In this document: positions 43,522 to 53,352 of the stretch, in pieces
Layout of the letters: each line of letters starts with the position of its first letter
How positions within the stretch are numbered: position 1 is the first letter of the stretch
NCBI GenBank assembly: GCA_024699235.1
Contig: JAILPY010000161.1
Span: 1-55,401, forward strand
DNA from: Treponema sp.
GTDB lineage: Bacteria; Spirochaetota; Spirochaetia; Treponematales; Treponemataceae
Direction: 5' to 3'
Length of the DNA stretch: 55,401 nt
Notes under the pieces: generated by a model
Databases searched by the model: none
What the model saw: the letters and a program-made list of their open reading frames with translations, nothing else
What the model was told of the DNA's origin: nothing
Position numbers and translations under genes: made by a program

Positions 43522-46500
43522 TTACCGGATATTGCCCAGAAGATATTTCTCGACAATTCTTGCAAAAACCCTTAAATCCAAGGGTTTTGCAATATGCTCG
43601 TTCATGCCAGCGCCCTTTGCCGCCTGAACGTCTTCTACAAAGGCATTAGCAGTCATTGCAATAATAGGAATCCTTCTTGCATAATCATTATCAAAAGACC
43701 TGATTGCCCTTGTAGCCTCATACCCGTTCATCTTAGGCATCTGTATATCCATAAGAACAAGATCATAATAACCTATTGGCTTTTCATGCATAAGGTCAAC
43801 AGCTTTTTCTCCGTCTTCTGCCAGTTCTATTTGAACGCCAGTCATGCTAAGAATCTCCATGGCAATATTGGCATTCATATCATTATCTTCTGCTAAAAGT
43901 ATCCGCTTGCCCCGCAAATCCATATTCTTAAAAAGAAGAACAGGATTATCATAGCTTGGACTTTCTGTTTCCGCACCTTTAAGAACCTTAAACATATGGG
44001 CTATATGAGATTTAAATATAGGCTTTGAAATGACAGCAACAGCGCCTGCCTGCTTTGCAATTGACTCAACGTCATCAAAATCCTGGGTAGAAACGATAAT
44101 CTTAGGAAGATTTACCTTTATCTGAGATTGCAGTATCTTCATAATCTCGATGCATTCACCGCCAGGAAGTTCCCAGTCTATGATAATTGCATAAAAATCT
44201 TTTCCAGATTCATGACTTTCCTTTACTTTATTAATTACATCTGAGCAGCTGTATGCAGGGACAGGCTTCATTCCTAAATCTGCAAGAATGTCACAGGAAT
44301 AAGTTACCGTAAGCGGATCATTATCAAAGACAAGAACTGGCAATCCTAACAAAATAGAATAATCTATTAGCTCGTCATTCTGAAGCTTAAGGTAAATGTC
44401 TACAGAAAATATAGTTCCCTGTCCCTCGCGGCTGTCAACATGAATGTCTCCGCCCATCATCAGAACAATGTTCTTCGTTATTGAAAGTCCTAATCCAGTA
44501 CCTCTAATCTTATTAACTCTGGAATCTTCAGCCCTCGAAAAAGGCTCAAACATCTTTTTCATGAATTCTGGATTCATTCCAATTCCATTATCTTCTACAA
44601 CTATGCGGTACCACCCTAGGTTTGACTGAGGAGACTTACGCTCACTTATAGTAAGGTTAATCCGCCCTCCGTCAGGAGTATACTTAATGGAATTACTTAC
44701 AAGATTTGTAAATATCTGCTGGATTCTAAGAGTATCTCCAATAACCTTTTCATGCACGATGTTGTTTATTTTAACATCAAGCTTATGGTCATGGGCCTTT
44801 GCCTGAGGACGGAGCATAACAAGAACATTATCAATTAAATCAGAAAGATTAAAATCCTCTTCTGCAAGAGCCGTCTTTCCGCCTTCAATCTTACTCATGT
44901 CAAGGACTTCATTTATCAGAGAAAGGAGATACTTGCTGGAAGAACTGATTTTTTCAAGACATTCTATTACTTTATCTTTATTATCAATCTTGGATTTTGC
45001 AAGTGCAGTCATGCCAATAATTGAATTCATAGGAGTACGGATATCATGACTCATATTAGACAGAAAATCTGATTTTGCAGCATTTGCAATTTCAGCCTGC
45101 TGCAAGGCCTCTTTTAAAAGCTGTTCGCTCTGATGCCTCTGAGAAATGTCAATCAAAATTCCTACAAAAACCTTTGGGCTGCCATCTTCACGCCTTACAA
45201 CCTTTCCGACTCCATTAAACCACCTCCATGATCCGTCTTTTACAGATAAGCGGAATACAACATCAAATGGCTTACAAAAGGACTTGTCGTTTACAGATTC
45301 CCAAAAACTCTTTATAACAGCATCACGGTCTTCGTCATGAATTCTGTCAAGCAAAAAATCTAGCGTATTCAGATTGACTTCACCATCATCATAACCCAAA
45401 AGACGCCTGGACTCATCGCTCCACAGGACCTTTGATATATCGCCCTTTTCATCAAATTCTATATTTCCCATTCCAGACTTAAGGGCTTCCTGAATGATTC
45501 CGAAAGACGTATTGATTGATTCCCTAGCAGCAAGTTCTTTTTCAACAGTTTCCTGAATGTTTCTAAAGCCCATGACAATATCAGCACCGCTCAAGCCCTT
45601 TGTCATTGCAAATGTAATTTGATAATATATTGATTTTTTACCAAACAAGCGGCGAAAATTTACAAGGTAAAGCTTACCTGTCGAAGTTTCCTGCTGCACA
45701 GTACGCAAAGAAGTCTTGTTCAGGAATTTTTCCCTGTCTTCTGCATGAACGAGGGTCTCTGCATATTTTTTCATTACTATAGAATATATAACATTAGAGG
45801 CAAACAAAGATTTTGCTTCTACAGAACGTACATCCGTATCTTGCCTGAACAAACGGATACTGTCCATTTCTGAATTTACTAAAAAAAGCACTTGATATTC
45901 CGATGTAAGTGCATTTACAACATCCATGTGGTCTTCCATACTTCTTAAATTCTCACGCTCGCGTCTCACCTCTTTGTCTACATTTCTTGTAGCAACTATG
46001 GCAACCTTATATCCATCGTATCTCGATACAAATGCAACTTTTACATTTAAAAAAACCTCTTTTGAATTAATCAGCTTTGTATATATAAACTGGTAATTTT
46101 CCGACCTAGACATCATTGTAGAAGCAGAAAGCTCATTAAGAAAATAAGGTCTCTCTTTTTCCACAACAACATCTTCCGTATATTTATTAACTGCTAATGT
46201 CCATTTCTTATTATAATTATCAACATATTGCGAAATAGCCTTACCGTCATCTCCTTCTGACCTGAAAATTTCTACAGAATCCTGCATGTAATCAACAAGC
46301 AGTACTGAATAATAGTCACTTCCTAAGCCTTCTACAACTTCCTGATATTCTTCCGAAGCTTTTTTCGAAGCAAGTTCCTGATTCTTTTCTTCGTCAATAT
46401 CTTTCATGACAAACAGGACGTGCAAAAGATTCCCTTCTTCATCACGGTCAATTTCTATAATACGCCCTATATACCAACCAAAATTTTTTACAAAGAATTC

Positions 46501-46878
46501 TATTGAAATCTTTTTTCGGCCATCAAGAAGAAAATCTATCCTATTTAAATCTGTAAATGTCTTAAGGGAATCTGCATATTCATCAATGATAAAGTTACTG
46601 CAAAGCTTATCAAACAGATATCTGGCACTAAAATTATTTTCTTCTTCATTTAGGACTGCCTGTAATTCAGGAAAACTTGACAATTCTACAAAATTATCAT
46701 TCTTAACATCTATATAATAAATGCATTCATAAACATTACCAAGAGATTGAATGACATCCATCTGATACTGAAGCTGTTCAGACAGGTTCTGCAGGGAATT
46801 TATTTTTTGTACAAGTTCTTCTATCTGTTGATTTTCAACTGCCTTATGTTCATCACTTTTTTTATGGCTTTTTCTCAC
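43522..46878 (-). CDS. PAS-containing hybrid sensor histidine kinase
   Basis: An 1118-residue cytoplasmic hybrid kinase. An N-terminal coiled coil is followed by several PAS-like modules; the clearest is at about 465-600 ([12 protein letters not shown] ... [18 protein letters not shown]). Then comes HisKA with the phospho-His in [12 protein letters not shown], the HATPase ([14 protein letters not shown]), and two receivers near the C-terminus with acceptors in IIIDWELP and VLMDIQMP, both apparently intact. No membrane segment was found, so it senses an intracellular signal. The start is GTG, eight bases after GGGAG. No response-regulator output gene is adjacent. Confidence 0.9.
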   Translation of the reverse strand: MRKSHKKSDEHKAVENQQIEELVQKINSLQNLSEQLQYQMDVIQSLGNVYECIYYIDVKNDNFVELSSFPELQAVLNEEENNFSARYLFDKLCSNFIIDEYADSLKTFTDLNRIDFLLDGRKKISIEFFVKNFGWYIGRIIEIDRDEEGNLLHVLFVMKDIDEEKNQELASKKASEEYQEVVEGLGSDYYSVLLVDYMQDSVEIFRSEGDDGKAISQYVDNYNKKWTLAVNKYTEDVVVEKERPYFLNELSASTMMSRSENYQFIYTKLINSKEVFLNVKVAFVSRYDGYKVAIVATRNVDKEVRRERENLRSMEDHMDVVNALTSEYQVLFLVNSEMDSIRLFRQDTDVRSVEAKSLFASNVIYSIVMKKYAETLVHAEDREKFLNKTSLRTVQQETSTGKLYLVNFRRLFGKKSIYYQITFAMTKGLSGADIVMGFRNIQETVEKELAARESINTSFGIIQEALKSGMGNIEFDEKGDISKVLWSDESRRLLGYDDGEVNLNTLDFLLDRIHDEDRDAVIKSFWESVNDKSFCKPFDVVFRLSVKDGSWRWFNGVGKVVRREDGSPKVFVGILIDISQRHQSEQLLKEALQQAEIANAAKSDFLSNMSHDIRTPMNSIIGMTALAKSKIDNKDKVIECLEKISSSSKYLLSLINEVLDMSKIEGGKTALAEEDFNLSDLIDNVLVMLRPQAKAHDHKLDVKINNIVHEKVIGDTLRIQQIFTNLVSNSIKYTPDGGRINLTISERKSPQSNLGWYRIVVEDNGIGMNPEFMKKMFEPFSRAEDSRVNKIRGTGLGLSITKNIVLMMGGDIHVDSREGQGTIFSVDIYLKLQNDELIDYSILLGLPVLVFDNDPLTVTYSCDILADLGMKPVPAYSCSDVINKVKESHESGKDFYAIIIDWELPGGECIEIMKILQSQIKVNLPKIIVSTQDFDDVESIAKQAGAVAVISKPIFKSHIAHMFKVLKGAETESPSYDNPVLLFKNMDLRGKRILLAEDNDMNANIAMEILSMTGVQIELAEDGEKAVDLMHEKPIGYYDLVLMDIQMPKMNGYEATRAIRSFDNDYARRIPIIAMTANAFVEDVQAAKGAGMNEHIAKPLDLRVFARIVEKYLLGNIR

Positions 46879-47030
46879 TGATTATTCTCCCAGTTAATTG
46901 TGAAAACACAACTTTTTCATTAAAACATAAACCGACTTATACATAAATAATACACCAGTAGTTTCTAAAAGTCCATTGCTAAAGTAGCGTTTATTCTATA
47001 ATCTATATAGATATGACAGGAAATAGCAGC

Positions 47031-47480
47031 ATGGAAAAGGAAAGAGATCTGTTTTTTAAGGAATTTGAAGAAAAAGTCAACGAAAAGGTAAGCAGTCTTG
47101 AACTAGCAGAATTCAGGGCAGACAGTCCAATATACAAAGAACTGAACCTCAATACATACAGGCCCAGCATCTGGGGTTTATTAGTATTCTGCGAAAAAAA
47201 CGTATATTATTATGTAGCCCCGCAGGAATCCTACATGTCATTCTTTACAAAAGGTGCAGGGCGGACAGAAGAAAAGCTTTTGCATATTTCTGAATTTTCA
47301 GACATTAAGTTTTCGCTTCCTCAAAAAAATTTCTTTTCATTCCTGAACCCTGAAATTTCACGGTCCATACTTATGAGTTACAAAAACATTTCAGGAATTG
47401 AAAGAAACGTTACTTTGATTTTAAACCGCAAGGCGGAAGAAGTTTTCTTACAGTTAAAAGCCTATACAGAAAGCAATTAA
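47031..47480 (+). CDS. Uncharacterised small cytoplasmic protein
   Basis: A 149-residue protein with no family I recognise. An N-terminal charged helix is followed by beta-rich sequence (GLLVFCEKNVYYYV ... NVTLILN) and a C-terminal helix, an order reminiscent of a PH-like fold; this is only an impression. The ATG at 47031 follows AGGA; another in-frame ATG at 47013 lies 10 bases from a TATAAT (46997-47002) and remains possible. It is monocistronic, convergent with gap. Confidence 0.6.
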   Translation: MEKERDLFFKEFEEKVNEKVSSLELAEFRADSPIYKELNLNTYRPSIWGLLVFCEKNVYYYVAPQESYMSFFTKGAGRTEEKLLHISEFSDIKFSLPQKNFFSFLNPEISRSILMSYKNISGIERNVTLILNRKAEEVFLQLKAYTESN

Positions 47481-47492
47481 AAATAATACGAG

Positions 47493-47524
47493 AAAAAAAA
47501 TGCCAGGTTAAAAAACCTGGCATT
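47493..47524 (-). terminator. Terminator of gap
   Basis: An 11-bp perfect stem, AATGCCAGGTT/AACCTGGCATT with a 4-base loop (47499-47524). Read on the minus strand it is followed by a run of T, a classical rho-independent terminator 34 bases after the gap stop. Confidence 0.85.
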
Positions 47525-47557
47525 GCTCAAGGCCGGCAAAAACCAACCTTATTCAAA

Positions 47558-48586
47558 TTAGCAGTTTTCTGCAAAGTATTTGATTGTGCGAACCATCTGT
47601 GAAGTATAGCTGTTCTCGTTATCGTACCAAGAAACAACCTGTACCTGATAGCAGTCGTCAGAAATCTTAGATACCATTGTCTGTGTAGCATCGAACAATG
47701 AACCGAATCTCATTCCGATAACGTCTGAAGATACGATTTCATCTTCGTTGTAACCAAAGCTTTCTGTTGCAGCAGCTTTCATTGCAGCATTGATTCCTTC
47801 TTTTGTTACATCTTTTCCCTGTACAACAGCTGTAAGGATTGTTGTTGATCCAGTTGGTGTTGGAACACGCTGTGCTGAACCAATGAGCTTTCCGTTCAAT
47901 TCAGGAATTACAAGTCCGATAGCCTTTGCAGCACCTGTTGAGTTAGGAACGATGTTGCAAGCACCTGCGCGTGAACGGCGGAGGTCACCCTTTCTCTGAG
48001 GACCGTCAAGAATCATCTGGTCTCCAGTATAAGCGTGGATTGTGCTCATGATACCAGAAGCGATTGGAGCATAATCATTGAGAGCCTTTGCCATTGGAGC
48101 AAGGCAGTTTGTTGTACAAGAAGCTGCAGAGATGATGTTATCGTTCTTTGTAAGAGTCTTGTGGTTTACGTTGAAAACGATTGTAGGAAGGTCGTTTCCT
48201 GCAGGAGCAGAAATAACAACTTTCTTAGCACCAGCAGTAATGTGAGCTGAAGCCTTTTCCTTTGATGTATAGAAACCTGTACATTCAAGAACTACATCAA
48301 CCTTGTTTGCTGCCCATGGGCAGTTAGCTGCGTCTTTTTCTGCAGAGATCTTGATTTCCTTTCCATCAACGATAATAGAATTATCTGTAGCAGATACTGT
48401 GTGCTTTCCTTCACCGATGCGACCCATGAATCCACCCTGAGCTGTATCATACTTAAGAAGGTGAGCAAGCATTTTTGGGCTTGTCAAATCATTGATTGCA
48501 ACTACTTCATAACCATCAGCTTCAAACATCTGACGGAAAGCCAAACGACCAATACGGCCAAAACCGTTAATAGCAACTCTTACCAT
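47558..48586 (-). CDS. gap: Glyceraldehyde-3-phosphate dehydrogenase
   Basis: A 342-residue enzyme: NAD-binding INGFGRIGR, catalytic Cys in [12 protein letters not shown], the partner His in [30 protein letters not shown] and [10 protein letters not shown]. Glycolytic and cytoplasmic. GGAG lies 12 bases upstream of the ATG. It is transcribed alone and away from pgk-tpiA. Confidence 0.97.
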   Translation of the reverse strand: MVRVAINGFGRIGRLAFRQMFEADGYEVVAINDLTSPKMLAHLLKYDTAQGGFMGRIGEGKHTVSATDNSIIVDGKEIKISAEKDAANCPWAANKVDVVLECTGFYTSKEKASAHITAGAKKVVISAPAGNDLPTIVFNVNHKTLTKNDNIISAASCTTNCLAPMAKALNDYAPIASGIMSTIHAYTGDQMILDGPQRKGDLRRSRAGACNIVPNSTGAAKAIGLVIPELNGKLIGSAQRVPTPTGSTTILTAVVQGKDVTKEGINAAMKAAATESFGYNEDEIVSSDVIGMRFGSLFDATQTMVSKISDDCYQVQVVSWYDNENSYTSQMVRTIKYFAENC

Positions 48587-48735
48587 AAAAGTTTTTACTC
48601 CTATATTAAAGAAATATATAATTCTTTTGAATTAATTTACTGCAATTTTTCAATTTATTCAATAGAGCAAGGAACTTACAGCCTTAAACAGCAAATTTTC
48701 CAGGCTTAATAAGTTCTTTTTCATAAAAAAATAAC

Positions 48736-48766
48736 CATTCATCCCAAAAATTCGACATTCATCCCA
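48736..48766. repeat. Direct repeat pair CATTCATCCCA, 20-base period
   Basis: Two identical 11-base copies at 48736-48746 and 48756-48766. The period equals about two turns of the helix, so both sites would face the same side. Possible binding sites of a regulator. Confidence 0.6.
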
Positions 48767-48857
48767 GTTTTATTACTTTTTATAACAGTTTCAGTATAAT
48801 TTTACTAAATGGCAGAAGTGGAAAATTATAATCTGTTCCTGACATTATGACTTTTAC

Positions 48858-48885
48858 GGGCTGGTCCTTAAGTCCTTGCCAGCCC
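48858..48885. repeat. Inverted repeat GGGCTGG/CCAGCCC
   Basis: A 7-bp perfect stem with a 14-base loop containing CTTAAG. No T-tract follows on either strand, so it is not an obvious terminator. It may be an operator or an mRNA structure. Confidence 0.4.
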
Positions 48886-48950
48886 AAAAAGCCTTTCCAA
48901 CCCATCAAATGCATCACGTCTTTTTTCTAGCAAATTCCAATGTCATGCAG

Positions 48951-48995
48951 TATAATAAACATTGATACATATTAAATATTATTGATACACATTAA
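48951..48995 (+). promoter_or_regulatory. GH127 promoter -10 with downstream direct-repeat operator
   Basis: A perfect TATAAT (48951-48956) with a weak -35 (TAGCAA, 48928-48933). Just downstream, ATTGATACATATTAA (48961-48975) and ATTGATACACATTAA (48981-48995) repeat with a 20-base period and would cover the transcription start, as expected for a repressor site. Confidence 0.5.
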
Positions 48996-49005
48996 GGCAG
49001 ATTTT

Positions 49006-50979
49006 ATGGCATATACTATGACAAATTTAAATATTGGCAGAACTAGAGTAGATGACAGTTTCTGGGGAAAAAGAATGGAAACAGTCCGTACCCAGATGAT
49101 TCCTTATCAATGGAAAGCTTTAAATAATCAGATTCAAGGGGCGGAACCAAGCTGGTGCATAAGGAATTTTAGACTTGCGGCCCAGGTCGTTGCAAAAGGA
49201 AAAGATTCCCTTACAGGCGACTGCTCTCAAAAAGGATTTGTCTTTCAGGACAGCGATTTATACAAATGGCTTGAAGCAGTTTCATATACGCTTGCATGGC
49301 ATCCTGACAAGGAACTTGAAGACCTTGCTGACAGTGCCATAGATTTAATTGCCAGCGCTCAGATGCCAGATGGATACCTTGACACCCTTTATATTCTTGG
49401 GGATATAGAAAAGCGCTTTACAAACCTCAAAGACAACCATGAATTATACTGCCTGGGTCACATGGTTGAGAGTGCCGTTGCATATTACAGCGTAACAGGA
49501 AAAGATAAATACCTTAATGTTGCCCGCAGATTTACAGATTGCGTTTCTGCCTGCATAGGAAGCGAAGACGGAAAAATTCACGGTTACCCTGGACATCCTA
49601 TCCTAGAAATGGCTTTGATGAGCCTGTATGAAGCAACAGGTCAAAAATCATATTTAAATCTAGCCTGCTATTTTATAAATCAGAGAGGTCAAAATCCCCT
49701 GTTCTTTGAAGCAGAAGACAAGAAATTCGGCAATAAGGACTGGTGGGGTCCTTCATACTTAGGCTATCAATACTATCAGGCTGGACTTCCCCTCCGTTCA
49801 CAGGATGCAGCACAAGGCCATGCAGTGCGCGCCCTCTATTTATATTCAGGAATGGCAGATGTTGCCAGAGAAACAGGAGACGAAAGCCTAGTCAATGCCT
49901 GCAAGACCCTTTTTAGGAACATAACGACACGACAGATGTACATTACAGGTAATGTCGGACAGTGCTCTTTCGGGGAATCTTTCAGCCTTGATTATGATCT
50001 GCCGAATGACCTTATTTACGGTGAAACATGCGCTCAGATTGCCCTTGTATTTTTATGCCAGAGGATGCTTCGCTTTGGCATAAATGGAAGAATTTCCGAT
50101 GTAATGGAAAAAGCCTTGTATAATGGAGTGCTTAGCGGGGCTTCTCTGGACGGCCAGTCATTCTTTTATGTAAATCCGCTAGAAGTCGTTCCTGAACTGA
50201 CAAAAAAAGCACAGCCTTATGTCCATGTAAAGACAGAACGCCAGAAGTGGTTTGGATGTGCATGCTGCCCTCCTAATTTTGCACGCCTTGTGTCTTCCAT
50301 AGGATCTTACGTTAATTCCGTTGACAGAGAAAGCAATGTCATAGCAACGCACCTTTTTATTGCAGGAAAATATGACTTAAGCCTAAAAGATTCTTCTGTA
50401 TCAGTAGAAATTGACTCAGCCTTTCCATGGAAAGGTCTTGTAAAGATTTTATTTCATACAGAAAAAGAATTGCGGTTTGCCTATGCAATAAGAAAGCCTT
50501 CATACGTTTCATCTTATTCATTAAAGCTTAACGGAAAAGATTTCAATGCTACTGAAAAAGACGGTTACCTTTACATAAACCGTACTTTTACTGAAGGAGA
50601 CCGATTGGAATTCAAAATGGATTTTCCTGTACGCATTGTAAGGGCAAATCCGCTGGTAAGAGAAGACGTAGGAAAAGTTGCAGTCAAGGCAGGACCTATA
50701 GTGTACTGCCTTGAAGAGCAAGACAATGGAAAAGACCTGCATCTTCTGAGAATAAATGAAAATCCTGACTTTACAGTTTGCTTTGAACCAGAACTTTTAA
50801 ACGGCATAAATGTAATAAAATGCAAGGGAAAAAGAATATGTACAGAAAACTGGGACAAAGACAGCCTTTACAGTTCTGACTGTCCTATCATTGAAAAGGA
50901 CGTTACTCTGACATTCATCCCCTATTATGCATGGGATAACCGCATGCCCGGAGAAATGAGGGTGTGGATACGTCAGTAA
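49006..50979 (+). CDS. Glycoside hydrolase family 127 (beta-L-arabinofuranosidase type, DUF1680)
   Basis: A 657-residue (alpha/alpha)6-barrel enzyme. The zinc-cysteine centre of GH127 is present: Glu340 and Cys342 in YGETCA, and Cys418, Cys420 and Cys421 in GCACCPPN; in the reference enzyme a Cys is the nucleophile. It should remove arabinofuranose from plant glycans. No signal peptide, so it is cytoplasmic. The ATG at 49006 has AAGG upstream; a TTG at 48982 was rejected. With the GH2 gene it points to growth on plant material. No transporter is adjacent. Confidence 0.88.
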   Translation: MAYTMTNLNIGRTRVDDSFWGKRMETVRTQMIPYQWKALNNQIQGAEPSWCIRNFRLAAQVVAKGKDSLTGDCSQKGFVFQDSDLYKWLEAVSYTLAWHPDKELEDLADSAIDLIASAQMPDGYLDTLYILGDIEKRFTNLKDNHELYCLGHMVESAVAYYSVTGKDKYLNVARRFTDCVSACIGSEDGKIHGYPGHPILEMALMSLYEATGQKSYLNLACYFINQRGQNPLFFEAEDKKFGNKDWWGPSYLGYQYYQAGLPLRSQDAAQGHAVRALYLYSGMADVARETGDESLVNACKTLFRNITTRQMYITGNVGQCSFGESFSLDYDLPNDLIYGETCAQIALVFLCQRMLRFGINGRISDVMEKALYNGVLSGASLDGQSFFYVNPLEVVPELTKKAQPYVHVKTERQKWFGCACCPPNFARLVSSIGSYVNSVDRESNVIATHLFIAGKYDLSLKDSSVSVEIDSAFPWKGLVKILFHTEKELRFAYAIRKPSYVSSYSLKLNGKDFNATEKDGYLYINRTFTEGDRLEFKMDFPVRIVRANPLVREDVGKVAVKAGPIVYCLEEQDNGKDLHLLRINENPDFTVCFEPELLNGINVIKCKGKRICTENWDKDSLYSSDCPIIEKDVTLTFIPYYAWDNRMPGEMRVWIRQ

Positions 50980-50989
50980 AAATTCTTTA

Positions 50990-52027
50990 TTACCGCCTGC
51001 CAAATGATTCCAAGTTTGCAAGGCCTCTTTTAAACTGAGGAATTCTTGCGCAGGCTGTTGTATTCAAAGGAGACCTGTCTCCCCTCTTTAAGAAATGATA
51101 TGCAACGCCTGCAATCATAGCTCCGTTATCTCCGCACAGCTTAAGCGGTGGAAAAATGCAGGTCAGTTCTTTGTGTTCAGCAAGCATTGCCCTTAGGCGT
51201 GAGTTTGCGGCAACACCGCCGCCAGCAACAACTGTAGTAAGTCCTGTATCCTTTACCGCCCTAAGCAATCTGGAAACAAGGGTTCTGCAGGCAGTTTCCT
51301 GAAACGATGCTGCAATGTTTTCAGTAGTCTTTTCATAACCTTCATTCAGGAACATGTCAGATTGATGAATGACAGCAGTCTTTAAGCCACTGAATGATAC
51401 GTCATAACGATGGTCGCCTTTGTCCATTTTAGGGACTGGAAAACTGAAAGCTTTCGGGTCTCCTTTTTTTGCAAGATTATCAATTATAACGCCCCCTGGA
51501 TACCCCAGGTCATAATATTTTGCAACTTTGTCAAAGGCTTCTCCAACGCTATCATCTATTGTTGTGCCAAGAACTTCCAGCTGGTCAACTCCATCTACGC
51601 GGGCTATTATGCTGTGTCCTCCGCTTACTAAAAGTCCTATGTAAGGATACTGAATGTCATTTGCAAGATGAGCTGCATACATGTGGCCTAGCATATGGTT
51701 TATTGCAATAAAAGGCTTGCCAGCAGACCATGCAAGAGTTTTTCCGAATGTAAGTCCAACAAGAAGGGCACCCATAAGCCCCGGACGGTTTGTCGCAGCA
51801 ATGGCATCAATCTGATCTAGGGTAAGGCTTGCTTCTTTTAAAGACTGCCGCACTACAGGAAGAATCCATTCAGCATGCTTTCGACTGGCTATTTCAGGAA
51901 CAACGCCTTTATAAATCTGATGGAAAGGAATTTGCGTTGCAACAACGTTGCTTAAAATTGTGTGACCGTCTTCTACTATTGCAGCGGCAGTTTCATCACA
52001 AGAACTTTCTATTCCTAAGACTTTCAT
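50990..52027 (-). CDS. tsaD: tRNA N6-threonylcarbamoyladenosine transferase TsaD
   Basis: A 345-residue TsaD: VLGIESSCDETAAAIV, the metal-binding NHMLGHMYAAH, LLVSGGHS and VAGGGVAANS. It adds the threonylcarbamoyl group at A37 of ANN-decoding tRNAs, with TsaB, TsaC and TsaE. The ATG at 52027 follows GAGG; a TTG two codons upstream was rejected. It lies 12 bases after the deacetylase gene, so they are co-transcribed. Confidence 0.95.
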   Translation of the reverse strand: MKVLGIESSCDETAAAIVEDGHTILSNVVATQIPFHQIYKGVVPEIASRKHAEWILPVVRQSLKEASLTLDQIDAIAATNRPGLMGALLVGLTFGKTLAWSAGKPFIAINHMLGHMYAAHLANDIQYPYIGLLVSGGHSIIARVDGVDQLEVLGTTIDDSVGEAFDKVAKYYDLGYPGGVIIDNLAKKGDPKAFSFPVPKMDKGDHRYDVSFSGLKTAVIHQSDMFLNEGYEKTTENIAASFQETACRTLVSRLLRAVKDTGLTTVVAGGGVAANSRLRAMLAEHKELTCIFPPLKLCGDNGAMIAGVAYHFLKRGDRSPLNTTACARIPQFKRGLANLESFGRR

Positions 52028-52039
52028 ACGCAAAAACCT

Positions 52040-53077
52040 CTATTTCAGCTGTGACGGGAATGCAAATTTATATCCCTTTTTTATAAGATAAGGATACATA
52101 TCCCTTAACAAATCTGGCAGGATACCTGCAGATTTGTCTACATGTCCAATCATTATAACTGTTCCATTTTTATTTGCAAGAGCAAGGCCGTGGTAAATCT
52201 GTGCTGCCATTTCTTTTTTTTCAATTATATTGTCAATGAATATGTCCCTGTGGCGAATTGTAATTCCCCTTACTGCTGCAGCAGACTCTGCTTTTGTTAG
52301 AGATGTAGTTCTAGAATCTATAAAATAAACTCCACATTCTATAGCAGCATCAAGGACAGCGCCAATCCGGACTTCGTCTTCTGTAATAAGGGATCCTTCA
52401 TGATTGTTCATTCCCTTAACCCCGGTTCCTAACAGGGAAAGGTTTTCTCTTACTTTTGCCTTTATTTCTCCAAGCGTCATATTTGGAGTTATTGCACCTG
52501 GCCCAGGATTTACAGACAGGTTCTCCGCCTGCATAGGCTGATGCAGCATAAGTTCTTTTTTCGATTGAACAATAAGTTCTGCACATTCTTTTGTTTCTGC
52601 TACGCCAGGCAAAACTGCAAGAGTTATAGGAAAAGGCAATGATGTATATTTTTTTAAGTTTTCTACGCTGTGACCGGCATCGTCTATTATAAATACAAGG
52701 GTACTCCCTTCTTCTGCCTTAGGAATATCGTAAGGGATGTTTTTTTCCTGTATTTTTTCAGGGGTCTTTTTATCCACAGTCTTTGATGTTTTTCCAGCAG
52801 GCTTTGCAGAACTTCCAGTGACAGGCTTAGGAGGCAGAGGCGTATTTTTTACAGACTGTGCTAAAACTTCTTTTTTTTCTGCATTTACAGACTTTTCTTC
52901 CTGAACATCCTTTTGAGGAGCAGCAGGTTCTACCGGCCTAGGCTCCGACCCGAAAAATGCATTTATAAATAGAAGAAGAATGCAAAGTATTACTATTGAG
53001 CTTGTAAGAATGAATACTTTTTTCTTTTCCAAGAGTATTTTTGGTGATTTTCGCTTTGTTTTTTTCTTAGCAGACAT
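52040..53077 (-). CDS. Divergent polysaccharide deacetylase family protein
   Basis: A 345-residue membrane-anchored protein. A basic N-terminus (AKKKTKRK) precedes one hydrophobic helix (about 22-42), then a Pro/Lys/Glu-rich linker (about 45-120) and a NodB-like domain (VFIIDDAGHS, LAVLPG, ELMLHQPM, NNHEGS, YFIDSRTT). The domain should lie outside the cytoplasmic membrane and act on cell-wall or surface sugar; activity of this divergent family is not settled. Start at the ATG at 53077 (MSAKKK); the longer frame to 53125 has no support. A -10-like TAAGAT is 8 bases away: probably leaderless. Confidence 0.85.
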   Translation of the reverse strand: MSAKKKTKRKSPKILLEKKKVFILTSSIVILCILLLFINAFFGSEPRPVEPAAPQKDVQEEKSVNAEKKEVLAQSVKNTPLPPKPVTGSSAKPAGKTSKTVDKKTPEKIQEKNIPYDIPKAEEGSTLVFIIDDAGHSVENLKKYTSLPFPITLAVLPGVAETKECAELIVQSKKELMLHQPMQAENLSVNPGPGAITPNMTLGEIKAKVRENLSLLGTGVKGMNNHEGSLITEDEVRIGAVLDAAIECGVYFIDSRTTSLTKAESAAAVRGITIRHRDIFIDNIIEKKEMAAQIYHGLALANKNGTVIMIGHVDKSAGILPDLLRDMYPYLIKKGYKFAFPSQLK

Positions 53078-53085
53078 TTTCACTA

Positions 53086-53127
53086 ATCTTATATACTCAC
53101 GCTCAAAAATGCAAGTTGTTAACAACT
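53086..53127 (-). promoter_or_regulatory. Deacetylase-tsaD promoter with adjacent palindrome
   Basis: On the minus strand TTGCAT (53109-53114), 17 bases, TAAGAT (53086-53091). A perfect 14-base palindrome AGTTGTTAACAACT (53114-53127) touches the -35 and could be an operator. Confidence 0.45.
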
Positions 53128-53138
53128 GTACTTTTAAC

Positions 53139-53231
53139 CTTGCAAAGTTATAACTACAGTTCTTGCAAAGTTATAACTACAGCTCCTGCAAAGTATCCAC
53201 TGCAACTCCTGCAAAGTATCCACTGGCGTAC
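53139..53231. repeat. Four tandem 23-base repeats
   Basis: Units sharing TGCAAAGT begin at 53141, 53164, 53187 and 53210. Units 1-2 continue TATAACTACAG, units 3-4 continue ATCCACTG, so the array is two doublets of one ancestral unit. It lies between the deacetylase and argS promoters. Confidence 0.75.
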
Positions 53232-53287
53232 ATGACATATAGACAGAACGAAGTTAAATAAAGAAAGAGCGGCAAAACTAAGGTTTA

Positions 53288-53316
53288 TTGATATTCTAAA
53301 TTATTTCTGATAGTAT
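53288..53316 (+). promoter_or_regulatory. Promoter of argS
   Basis: TTGATA (53288-53293), a 17-base spacer and TAGTAT (53311-53316) preceded by TGA (extended -10). The leader is about 30 bases and contains AGGAAG. Confidence 0.5.
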
Positions 53317-53352
53317 AAAATCCTATTTTTAATATTTATCAGGAAGAATGCT

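Larger units (their letters stand above)
48587..49005. other. 419-base intergenic region between gap and the GH127 gene
   Basis: This is the longest non-coding stretch in the window. It holds the gap leader, two direct-repeat pairs with 20-base period (48736-48766 and 48961-48995), a GGGCTGG/CCAGCCC inverted repeat (48858-48885), and a TATAAT at 48951-48956 that should serve the GH127 gene. No coding frame of interest was found. Confidence 0.7.

Noticed and set aside
53139..53231. CRISPR array
   Set aside because: Repeats are 23 bases head to tail with no unique spacers and no cas genes nearby, so this is a short tandem repeat.
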